Source of the DNA: 40CM-2-70-7 sp035631315
GTDB taxonomy: Bacteria > Gemmatimonadota > Gemmatimonadetes > Gemmatimonadales > GWC2-71-9
DNA: 64,000 bases
Direction of reading: 5' to 3'
NCBI GenBank assembly: GCA_035631315.1
Contig: DASQIZ010000069.1
Location: forward strand, 66,355-130,354
Position 1 is the stretch's first letter; the number at the start of each line of letters is the position of its first letter. Shown here piece by piece: positions 32,902 through 40,119 of the stretch. The notes under the pieces were generated by a model, which did not search any database, had not been told where the DNA came from, and was given only the letters and a program-made list of their open reading frames with translations. Both the position numbers and the translations under genes were made by a program.

Positions 32902-34673
32902 CGAGTCACCTCGAGATGCAGCGCCGCGATGTCTTCGGACCGCGCCGGTGACGGCGCCCCCTCGAACAACGCGCGCGCCGTCGTGGTCTTCGGGAACGCG
33001 ATCACGTCGCGCAGCGAAGTCGCCTGCGCGAGCAGCATCGCCACGCGGTCGAACCCGACCGCAAACCCGCCATGGGGCGGCGCGCCCGCTGCCAGCGCGT
33101 TGAGCAAGAATCCGAACCGGGCGTCGATCTCCTCAGGCGTGAGCCCCAGGTGCCGGAAGACCGTCCGCTGCACCGCCGGATTCGTGATCCGGATCGAGCC
33201 GGACCCGAGCTCGTTGCCGTTGTAGACCGCGTCGTAGTGCAGTGCGCGACACGCGAAGGGCTCGGCATCGAGCTTCGCGACGTCATCCGGATGCGGCGAC
33301 GTGAACGGGTGATGCGCGAACACGGGCTTCCCCGTCTCCGGATCGGGCTCGAAGAGCGGGAAATCCACCACCCAGCAGAACGCGTGCGCGGTCGCCGGCG
33401 CGAGCTTCAGGCGCTTGATGGCCTCGGCCCGCAACGTTCCGAGCACGGGACGGATCTCCGATGGCGCACCGAACAGCATCAGCGCCATGGCGCCGTCCCC
33501 GATACCGAGCGCGGCCGCCCGTTCGGCCGTGAGCTTCACCGATCCCGAGATCTGGTCGGCCTGCCGCTTCACCCACACCACCGTCTTGCCGATCGCCTTC
33601 TTGGCAATCTCGGAGAGCGCGTCGATCTCCTTCCGGGAGAGCGCCGCGCCACCAGGGACGACAAACCCCTCGAGGCGGTTCTTCGCATCGGAGGCGAGTG
33701 CGCCCGCGAGGGGGAGGTCGGTCCAACTGGAGAACGCGGTGGTCCAGTCCCCGAGCCGGATGTCGTACCGCAGATCAGGCTTGTCCGTACCGTACCGCGC
33801 CATCGCATCCTTCCACGTCAATCGGGGAAAAGGGGATGACACGGCCTGCCCCGCCTCCGCCCAGCACGCGGCGAGCACCGCCTCGACGAACCGCTGCACG
33901 TCCTCCGGTCCGACGAATGACGCCTCGATGTCGATCTGCGTGAACTCCGGCTGCCGGTCGAAGCGCAAGTCCTCGTCGCGAAAGCAGCGGGCGATCTGGA
34001 AATAGCGGTCGAACCCGGAGACCATCAGCAGCTGCTTGTAGATCTGGGGTGACTGCGGCAACGCGTAGAACTCGCCCGGGTGCACGCGCGACGGCACGAG
34101 GTAGTCGCGGGCGCCTTCCGGGGTCGGCTTGGTGAGTATCGGGGTTTCGATCTCCAGGAAGCCGAGCTCCGACATGGTCCGGCGCGCACGCTGCAGCAGC
34201 CGGTGACGGAGAATCAGGTTCGCCTGCATCTCGGGACGACGAAGATCGAGATGCCGGTGAGTCAGGCGCGCCTCTTCCGACGCGAGCTCCTCGCCCTTGC
34301 CGCGTGCCACCGGAATCGCAGGCGTCTCGGCGGGACCCACGACGCGCACGGACTTCGCATGCACCTCGATGTCCCCGGTCTGGAGCTCCGGATTCTTCAT
34401 GTTGGCCGGACGCGCCACAACCTCGCCCTCCACGACCACCACCGTCTCAGGCCCCAGGCGCCCGGCGCTCGTCACGACGTCCGCACCAGCCCACGCCGGA
34501 CCGACCGCCACCTGCACCAGACCGGCGCGGTCGCGCAGGTCGATGAAGACGATGCCGCCCAGGTCCCGCCGCCGATGCACCCAGCCCCCCAGCGTCACCT
34601 GCTGGCCCGCGTGCTCCGCGCGCAGCGCGCCGCAATAGGTCGATCGCCAGGTGGTTCGCTCCAGATCCGTCAC
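32898..34673 (-). CDS. aspS: Aspartyl-tRNA synthetase
   Basis: 591 aa, bacterial-type class II synthetase. The N-terminal OB-fold anticodon domain (about 5-110) contains 'VTLGGWVHRRRDLGGIVFID'. Motif 2 is 'FRDEDLRFDRQPEFTQIDIE'. A GAD insertion domain lies at about 290-410, and motif 3 is 'GFAVGFDRVAMLLAQATSLR' leading into 'DVIAFPKT'. The GAD domain marks the bacterial rather than the archaeal lineage; whether it is discriminating or also charges tRNA-Asn cannot be read by eye. Overlaps: ptsN-like (ATGA) upstream and phoH (ATGA) downstream. Confidence 0.96.
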   Translation of the reverse strand: MTDLERTTWRSTYCGALRAEHAGQQVTLGGWVHRRRDLGGIVFIDLRDRAGLVQVAVGPAWAGADVVTSAGRLGPETVVVVEGEVVARPANMKNPELQTGDIEVHAKSVRVVGPAETPAIPVARGKGEELASEEARLTHRHLDLRRPEMQANLILRHRLLQRARRTMSELGFLEIETPILTKPTPEGARDYLVPSRVHPGEFYALPQSPQIYKQLLMVSGFDRYFQIARCFRDEDLRFDRQPEFTQIDIEASFVGPEDVQRFVEAVLAACWAEAGQAVSSPFPRLTWKDAMARYGTDKPDLRYDIRLGDWTTAFSSWTDLPLAGALASDAKNRLEGFVVPGGAALSRKEIDALSEIAKKAIGKTVVWVKRQADQISGSVKLTAERAAALGIGDGAMALMLFGAPSEIRPVLGTLRAEAIKRLKLAPATAHAFCWVVDFPLFEPDPETGKPVFAHHPFTSPHPDDVAKLDAEPFACRALHYDAVYNGNELGSGSIRITNPAVQRTVFRHLGLTPEEIDARFGFLLNALAAGAPPHGGFAVGFDRVAMLLAQATSLRDVIAFPKTTTARALFEGAPSPARSEDIAALHLEVTR

Positions 34674-35158
34674 GCCCCTCCCCCTTCTTCAGCTTCGCAG
34701 AGTACGCGGTAGAACTCGTCGGAGTCCCTCGCCGCCAGAAGCCGGCTGCGAACGCCTTCATGCCGGACCAACCGGGCGATCCGGGAAATCGCCTTCACGT
34801 GGGTCCCCGCCGCGGTCTCGGGCCCCGCCATCAGGAAGAACAACCGGACCGGCTCACCATCCACCGTTTCGTATGGCACCGGCTCCGTGGCAGTCCCGGC
34901 AACGACCCCCAGACTGGACAGGGCCGGTGTCTTGCCGTGTGGCACGGCCACGCCGAACCCGATTCCCGTCGGGAACTGTCGCTCTCGTTCCAGAACCGCT
35001 TCGAGGACTTCCTGGCGGTCGCCCCCACTTACCCCCCCAGACCCCTCGGCAGTGGGCAGCAGCAGCTCCACGAGCTCCCCCAAGATCCCATCCTTGTCAC
35101 GGGACTTGAGGGGTACCCGGATGCGGCTCGGGGACAACAGTTCCGAAAGTCGCAACAT
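34670..35158 (-). CDS. PTS EIIA-type protein (PtsN/fructose IIA family)
   Basis: 162 aa. Opens 'MLRLSELLSPSRIRVPLKSR', typical of EIIA-Fru/Ntr proteins, and carries the phosphorylatable His in 'FGVAVPHGKTPALSSLGV' near residue 74. 'RLFFLMAGPETAAGTHVKAI' and 'SRIARLVRHEGVRSRLL' complete the domain. No PTS permease genes are nearby, so a regulatory role (PtsN-like, nitrogen/potassium/stress signalling) is more likely than sugar uptake. It is the first gene of the 20-kb minus-strand run and shares a 43-nt divergent gap with the barrel protein gene. Confidence 0.87.
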   Translation of the reverse strand: MLRLSELLSPSRIRVPLKSRDKDGILGELVELLLPTAEGSGGVSGGDRQEVLEAVLERERQFPTGIGFGVAVPHGKTPALSSLGVVAGTATEPVPYETVDGEPVRLFFLMAGPETAAGTHVKAISRIARLVRHEGVRSRLLAARDSDEFYRVLCEAEEGGGA

Positions 35159-35201
35159 GAGCTCAAGTGGTGTAAGCGCTTGAATCTAGTTAAGTTGAGG
35201 C

Positions 35202-36119
35202 GTGAATGCCACTTGGCGCTTTCGCCTGGCTGGGGGGGTCGGGGCCCTACTGGCTCTGGGTACGCCCCGGGGAGCCCGGGCCCAGGGGGACGCCGTCGGG
35301 GCCGAGCTGTGGAGGGTGGTCGGGACGACGATCGCGGTCCCCTTCGCCTTGACCCAGGGGACCTCCGCGGCCTTCTGGAATCCCGCGCAGACGGTCACCG
35401 CGCCCGGCGTCGGCGGCGACATCGTGGAGACCCCCGAGGCCATCTCGGTGACAGGCATTCTGGCGGTGGTGCGCACCGGCCCCGGACGACTGGGCTCGTG
35501 GGGCCTGGTCTACGGTCAGGTCGACATCGGCGATATCACCCGAACATCCTTCACGCCTGACCCCGAAGGCACGATTCCTGTCTACACGCGCGACGTGGGA
35601 CTCACCTGGGCGAAGGGCTGGGGCTCGACCACGGTCGGGGCGACCATCGGGGCGCACGACTCGCGTCTCGATCAGACCGAGTATCAGCATTGGACCGGCG
35701 ACCTCGGCGTCACGCAACACGTCGGTGAGGTCCTCTCCATCGCCGCGGCGACGCACTTCTTCTACCGCTTCGCGACCGGCGATGCGAGCCAGGACCTCTA
35801 CGCCGGGGTCGAGTGGCGCGCGGTGCATGGGCCGATCTGGGACGGATCCGGCGACGTCGCATTGCGGCTTCGCTATGGCGCCACGCTCGCGCATGGCATG
35901 GGCACGGATCATGCCTTCGGTCTCGGCATCGATGTGGGTGCGCCGTTCGCCATCGACGGGATGCTGGTCCGCGAGGGCACGTTCGGCAACACGGCGTGGC
36001 GCGGTGTTGGAGCGGTGCGCGTTCACATCGGGCATTACGGGATTTCGTTCGCGCGGGATGCCGGCGTGAGTGGCCTCGGGTCGTCGTACCGCGTAGGGCT
36101 CGAGGCGCGGTTCAAATGA
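35202..36119 (+). CDS. Predicted outer-membrane beta-barrel protein
   Basis: 305 aa from GTG 35202, with a signal peptide ending 'LLALGTPRGARAQG'. The mature protein alternates hydrophobic and polar residues with many Gly/aromatic positions ('GRLGSWGLVYGQVDIGDITR', 'TTVGATIGAHDSRLD', 'VALRLRYGATLAHGMG'). It ends 'LGSSYRVGLEARFK', a C-terminal strand with terminal-aromatic-type pattern for BAM insertion (Phe next to last). 'GTSAAFWNPAQ' near residue 53 recalls FadL/PorV-type barrels ('.A.WNPA'), so transport or a type IX-like accessory role is possible but not shown. ATGA overlap with rlmN. Confidence 0.75.
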   Translation: MNATWRFRLAGGVGALLALGTPRGARAQGDAVGAELWRVVGTTIAVPFALTQGTSAAFWNPAQTVTAPGVGGDIVETPEAISVTGILAVVRTGPGRLGSWGLVYGQVDIGDITRTSFTPDPEGTIPVYTRDVGLTWAKGWGSTTVGATIGAHDSRLDQTEYQHWTGDLGVTQHVGEVLSIAAATHFFYRFATGDASQDLYAGVEWRAVHGPIWDGSGDVALRLRYGATLAHGMGTDHAFGLGIDVGAPFAIDGMLVREGTFGNTAWRGVGAVRVHIGHYGISFARDAGVSGLGSSYRVGLEARFK

Positions 36120-37183
36120 CGGACCTGCTTTCCCTCACGCCGGACGCGGCCCGCACGGTCGTCGCGGAGTGGCTGACCGCGCGCGGCGAGCCGGCGTATC
36201 GCATGCGCCAGATTCTGCCGCGCCTCTGGGACCGGCCCGTCGCTCGTTGGGCAGACGCGACCGACCTCCCCGCCCCCCTGCGTGAGGCGCTCGACCAGGC
36301 GTTCCCTCTGGGAAGACTGACGGTCGCCGCCCACCAGGTATCGTCGGATGGGACCGAGAAATTCCTCTGGACGCTGGCGGATGGTCAGTCCATCGAGTCG
36401 GTGCTCATCCCTGAAGGGAAGCGCCGCACGCTGTGCATCTCTTCGCAGGTTGGATGTGCCCTCGGCTGTGTGTTCTGCGCCACCGGGACCATGGGCTGGA
36501 GCCGCAACTTGACGGCAGCGGAGATCGCAGGTCAGGTCCGCGAGATCAAGATGAAGCATCCCGAGCAGTCACCCACGAATGTCGTGTTCATGGGCATGGG
36601 AGAACCCCTGCTCAATTGGGAAAACGGCGTGGACGTGGCCCTGACGATCCTCAACCATCCGGAAGGACTGGGCATTGGGGCCCGTCACATCACGCTCTCG
36701 ACGGTCGGCATTCTGCCGAAGCTCGCGCTCTTCGCCAAACGCCCCGAGCAGTTCCGGCTCGCCGTCTCGCTGCACGCACCGACGCCGGCACTCCGGAAAG
36801 CGCTGATGCCCGTCGAGAAGAAGTACACGCTCCCCGAGCTGCTCGACGCGCTGAAGGGGTTCGAGCGGCGGGTGACGATCGAGTATGTCCTCATCGCCGG
36901 CAAGAACGATTCCCTCGAAGCGGCGGAGGCGCTGGCGCAAATCGCGAGTCCGCTCGCGGCGCTGGTGAACCTCCTGCCCTTGCATCCGGGCGGCACGCCG
37001 GGTCTCACGCCGAGTCCGCGGACGCACATGCTGGCGTTCGAGCGCAGGCTGAAAGACCGTGGAGTGGAAGCGGTACTGCGGAGGAGCCGCGGACTCGACA
37101 TCGCCGCGGCCTGCGGTCAGCTACGGGTGGAGCGGGAGACGGGGGGCAAAGTCCGCGCCCAGGAGCACGCTGGCGTCGAGTAG
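36116..37183 (+). CDS. rlmN: 23S rRNA (adenine-2503-C2)-methyltransferase
   Basis: 355 aa from ATG 36116 (ATGA overlap with the barrel gene). Radical SAM methylase that makes m2A2503 in 23S rRNA and m2A37 in some tRNAs. The cluster motif is 'SQVGCALGCVFCATG' (CxxxCxxC). 'NVVFMGMGEPLLNW' and 'LAVSLHAPTPALRKALMP' are family-specific, and the C-terminal 'RRSRGLDIAAACGQLR' contains the second catalytic Cys in 'AACGQL'. Its 3' end overlaps the opposing LytR_C gene by 63 nt. Confidence 0.96.
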   Translation: MTDLLSLTPDAARTVVAEWLTARGEPAYRMRQILPRLWDRPVARWADATDLPAPLREALDQAFPLGRLTVAAHQVSSDGTEKFLWTLADGQSIESVLIPEGKRRTLCISSQVGCALGCVFCATGTMGWSRNLTAAEIAGQVREIKMKHPEQSPTNVVFMGMGEPLLNWENGVDVALTILNHPEGLGIGARHITLSTVGILPKLALFAKRPEQFRLAVSLHAPTPALRKALMPVEKKYTLPELLDALKGFERRVTIEYVLIAGKNDSLEAAEALAQIASPLAALVNLLPLHPGGTPGLTPSPRTHMLAFERRLKDRGVEAVLRRSRGLDIAAACGQLRVERETGGKVRAQEHAGVE

Positions 37184-37510
37184 CAGGGTCGAATCCGGGT
37201 CCATCACAACCTTCCCCACCTTCAGTGCCCGCCGGATCCGCTCGCCCACGGACGCCGGCCCCCGACGCACCAGAATCTTCGTCGAATCGAGCGGCGTCTT
37301 CGCCTCACCACTGTTCCCGAATGAGAGCACGTCGATCCCGGCGTCCCGCAGCACGCGCGTTCCCAGACGCGCGAGCCCCGGACGCCCGCTCGCGTTCAGC
37401 ACCGCGACCGTCACCCTCGGCGCCGCGGCACCATCACCGGGCACCACATCCCCTGAGGCGCGTGGGCTCGCGTTCCGGCAACCGGCCGCGAGGACGAGCC
37501 ATGCGATCAG
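37121..37510 (-). CDS. LytR_C-domain lipoprotein, possible CTG start
   Basis: A lipoprotein signal 'LIAWLVLAAGCRN' is followed by a LytR C-terminal-type domain: 'VTVAVLNASGRPGLARLGTR', 'VLRDAGIDVLSFGN', 'TKILVRRG' and 'STLLLDASVLLGADF'. That domain occurs in cell-envelope proteins of the LytR-CpsA-Psr group, here on its own. The start is unusual: no ATG/GTG/TTG lies near the signal peptide. CTG at 37510 forms a CTGA overlap with the yqeK stop, exactly the coupling geometry of other junctions here. An ATG at 37579 would give 152 aa but requires 73 nt of overlap. Envelope-linked function is inferred. Confidence 0.7.
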   Translation of the reverse strand: MIAWLVLAAGCRNASPRASGDVVPGDGAAAPRVTVAVLNASGRPGLARLGTRVLRDAGIDVLSFGNSGEAKTPLDSTKILVRRGPASVGERIRRALKVGKVVMDPDSTLLLDASVLLGADFAPRLPLHP

Positions 37511-38004
37511 GGCCCGACGAGGGAGTTCCAGAATTCCACCGTTTCCGTCGAGAGGGGCCAGTTGGACTGCACGGTCCACTCGATGCGCCGCCGGGCGACC
37601 TCGAGGAGCACGGCGTCCCGCGCGGCGGGCACCCGCGCGGCCAGGGCCGCCCGGGTCTCACGCTCGAATTTTCGACCGGGCTCAAGATAGTCGCCCAGAT
37701 ACAGCATCTTCCCGACGTCATCCCAACCGGCGTATCCCAGCGAATGGTACCGGACGGCATCGAGCACACCGCGGTCGGATTCCCCTTCCCCAGCGGCGCG
37801 GTCGGCGCTCGCGGGTCCGTGCTCGAGCTCGTCAGCCGCGGGGGCGTCGCGCAGTGCGTCGTGGAGCCATGCCGCTTTCGCCCAGCGGCTCCGCTCCCGC
37901 CCCGGTACTCGCATGGCGACGGCCCACTGGTCGATGAGCGCGGCGACGCGCTCCACATGCGCCCGGCGCTCCGGACCGGCGACCGCCCAGGGGGGCAGCG
38001 TCAT
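37507..38004 (-). CDS. yqeK: HD-domain hydrolase, YqeK-like
   Basis: 165 aa. HD-superfamily pattern: 'RRAHVERVAALIDQWA' (first His), 'AKAAWLHDALRDA' (HD), 'AVRYHSLGYAGWDDVGKM' (His) and 'LYLGDYLEPGRKFE' (Asp). This layout, especially 'xDYLEPGR' and 'VGKMLYLGD', matches YqeK, which hydrolyses Ap4A symmetrically. The protein is shorter and more Ala/Arg-rich than Firmicutes YqeK, so the activity is a family-based prediction. It overlaps panC (ATGA) upstream. Confidence 0.8.
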   Translation of the reverse strand: MTLPPWAVAGPERRAHVERVAALIDQWAVAMRVPGRERSRWAKAAWLHDALRDAPAADELEHGPASADRAAGEGESDRGVLDAVRYHSLGYAGWDDVGKMLYLGDYLEPGRKFERETRAALAARVPAARDAVLLEVARRRIEWTVQSNWPLSTETVEFWNSLVGP

Positions 38005-38870
38005 TTCCGGATAGAAGGGTCCCCGCTCACGCCCTCTCCCAGGACCACGTTGTCGAGCAGCCGCGTGGTGCCGACTTTCCCGGCGACGACGGCGATCGCC
38101 GATGCTGTCACCCGCTCGACGTCCTTCAGCTCCTCGTCCACCAGCGCGAGGTAGTCGGGCGCGACACCGGCCGCCGAAAGCACGAGCAGTCCCTGCGTCC
38201 GCACCGACACCGGATCGGCATCACCGGCGCGCCAGAGCTGTTCGACGGTCCGCAGCGTGCGCGACAACCCCAGGGCCATCCGCCGCTGATCGGCGCTGAG
38301 GTACGCATTGCGCGATGACAGCGCGAGCCCGTCGAGCTCGCGGACGGTTGGGGCAATGACGATGTCCAGCGGAAAGTCGAGGTCCCGCGCCATGCGCCGG
38401 ATGAGCATCGCTTGCTGGAAGTCCTTCCGGCCGAACACCGCCACGTCGGGCTCGACGAGGTGGAAGAGTTTCCCCACCACCGTCAGGACGCCCGCGAAGT
38501 GTCCGGGCCGCACTGCCCCTTCGAAGCGCTCCGCCATCGGACCCGGATCCATCCGGATGCGTGGCTCCGCCGGGTACATCACCGCGCGATCCGGCGCGAA
38601 CAGACAGTCCACGCCCCGCTCGGCCGCGAGCATGCGGTCGCGTTGGAGGTCACGCGGATACTTCGAGAAATCTTCTTGCGGACCGAATTGGAGCGGATTG
38701 ACGAAGATCGACATCACGACGAGGTCGGCCGACTCGCGCGCCCGGTCCACCAGGCGCAGGTGGCCCTCGTGCAACGCGCCCATGGTCGGGACGAACGCGA
38801 TGCGCTTGCCCCGGACGCGCTGCGCCCGGGTCCAGGCGCGCATCTCCGACAGCCCGGTGAGATCCTGCAT
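38001..38870 (-). CDS. panC: Pantothenate synthetase (pantoate-beta-alanine ligase)
   Basis: 289 aa. Joins pantoate and beta-alanine using ATP, the last step of pantothenate synthesis. The HIGH-type motif is in 'FVPTMGALHEGHLRLVDRAR'. 'VVMSIFVNPLQFGPQEDFSK' and 'YPRDLQRD', then 'VAVFGRKDFQQAMLIRRM' and 'LALSSRNAYLSADQR' (KMSKS-like), are all classic PanC sequences. It lies 15 nt downstream of panB, the previous step of the pathway, and overlaps yqeK. No panD or panE in the window. Confidence 0.96.
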   Translation of the reverse strand: MQDLTGLSEMRAWTRAQRVRGKRIAFVPTMGALHEGHLRLVDRARESADLVVMSIFVNPLQFGPQEDFSKYPRDLQRDRMLAAERGVDCLFAPDRAVMYPAEPRIRMDPGPMAERFEGAVRPGHFAGVLTVVGKLFHLVEPDVAVFGRKDFQQAMLIRRMARDLDFPLDIVIAPTVRELDGLALSSRNAYLSADQRRMALGLSRTLRTVEQLWRAGDADPVSVRTQGLLVLSAAGVAPDYLALVDEELKDVERVTASAIAVVAGKVGTTRLLDNVVLGEGVSGDPSIRK

Positions 38871-38885
38871 CGGGCGGGAGGGGTC

Positions 38886-39698
38886 CTACTTGGCGAAGGA
38901 GTGGTCGGCGTCCGGATACTTCCCCGAACGCACTTCGGCCTTGTAGGCCTCGGCCGCCTTCCGGACGTCGTCGGCGAGCGAGGCGTACTTCTTGACGAAT
39001 TTCGCGGAGAAGCGGTCGTTCAGCCCCAGCATGTCGTGGAGCACGAGCACCTGGCCGTCGCAGTGCGGACCGGCGCCGATGCCGATGGTCGGGATGGAAA
39101 GTGACTTCGAGATCTCGGCGGAAAGCGGCGTGGGCACAAGCTCGAGCACCACCGCGAACGCACCCGCATCTTCGAGGGCCTTCGCATCATCCCTCAGCCG
39201 CTGCGCCGTGACATCATCGCGCCCCTGCACCCGGTATCCGCCGAGCGCGTGGACCGACTGCGGCGTGAGTCCGAGGTGCCCCATCACCGGAATGCCGATG
39301 TCGACGAGCGCCTTCACGGTCGGCGCCATGCTGCGCCCACCCTCGAGCTTCACCCCGTGGCAGAGCGTCTCCTGCATCACGCGCCCGGCGTTCCGCATGG
39401 CCTCGGTGGCGCTGACCTGGTAGGTGAGAAAGGGCAGATCGCAGATCACCAGGGCGTGGGACGAGCCGCGCCGCACCGTCCTGGTGTGGTAGATCATTTG
39501 ATCGAGTGTGGCGGAGAGCGTGGTGTCCTGGCCGCCGAGGACCTGGTTCACCGAATCGCCGACCAGCAGAATCTCGACGGACGGGTCGAGGAGCCGGGCG
39601 AAGAGGGCGTCGTAACAGGTCAGCATGACGATGCGCTCCTGCCGTTCCTTCATCTTCAGGAGCTCGTAGGTGGTCACCTGCTTCAGGGCGTCAGCCAT
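38886..39698 (-). CDS. panB: 3-methyl-2-oxobutanoate hydroxymethyltransferase
   Basis: 270 aa. Adds a hydroxymethyl group from methylene-THF to ketoisovalerate to make ketopantoate. 'RIVMLTCYDALFARLLD', 'EILLVGDSVNQVLGG' (metal Asp), 'VICDLPFLTYQVS', 'VMGHLGLTPQSVHALGGYRV' and 'IPTIGIGAGPHCDGQVLVLH' are diagnostic. The folK gene upstream overlaps it by 8 nt; FolK supplies the folate pathway, whose product is the PanB cosubstrate, a sensible pairing. Confidence 0.96.
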   Translation of the reverse strand: MADALKQVTTYELLKMKERQERIVMLTCYDALFARLLDPSVEILLVGDSVNQVLGGQDTTLSATLDQMIYHTRTVRRGSSHALVICDLPFLTYQVSATEAMRNAGRVMQETLCHGVKLEGGRSMAPTVKALVDIGIPVMGHLGLTPQSVHALGGYRVQGRDDVTAQRLRDDAKALEDAGAFAVVLELVPTPLSAEISKSLSIPTIGIGAGPHCDGQVLVLHDMLGLNDRFSAKFVKKYASLADDVRKAAEAYKAEVRSGKYPDADHSFAK

Positions 39699-40101
39699 TG
39701 ATCTCCGCCAGCTCCCGCTGCCAGAAGGCGCGGTGAGCGAGCTCGGGGTGAGGAATGGTCAGGCGCTCGGTGGTTACGGACCGGTCGCCGTACCGCACGA
39801 TATCCAGATCGATCTGCCGGGGCCCCCAGCGAACCGTACGCACCCGGCCCAGCGCGGCTTCGATTTCCAGACAGGCGTCGAGCAGAAGCTGCGGCTCGAG
39901 GGCGGTCTCGAGCTCGACCATCTGATTCAGGTACGGCCCCTGCGGCACTTCCCCGAGCGGCGCCGTCTCCTCCACGCTCGACGCGCGGACCATGCGCGTG
40001 TCGGGGAGCGTCGCCAGGCGCTCGCGGGCTTCGGCGAGCCACTGCGCGCGGTCTCCGAGGTTCGATCCGAGCGCCACGAAGACCCGCTCCCCGAGCGCCA
40101 T
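39691..40101 (-). CDS. folK: 2-amino-4-hydroxy-6-hydroxymethyldihydropteridine pyrophosphokinase
   Basis: 136 aa, slightly short for HPPK. 'VFVALGSNLGDRAQWLAEAR' at the N-terminus, 'PQGPYLNQMVELET', and the signature 'RWGPRQIDLDIVRYGD' with 'IPHPELAHRAFW' define the enzyme, which pyrophosphorylates the pterin precursor of folate. It stands 18 nt after the chemoreceptor-like gene and overlaps panB by 8 nt. No folP, folB or folE nearby. Confidence 0.94.
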   Translation of the reverse strand: MALGERVFVALGSNLGDRAQWLAEARERLATLPDTRMVRASSVEETAPLGEVPQGPYLNQMVELETALEPQLLLDACLEIEAALGRVRTVRWGPRQIDLDIVRYGDRSVTTERLTIPHPELAHRAFWQRELAEING

Positions 40102-40119
40102 GGTCAGAATGGTACCGCC

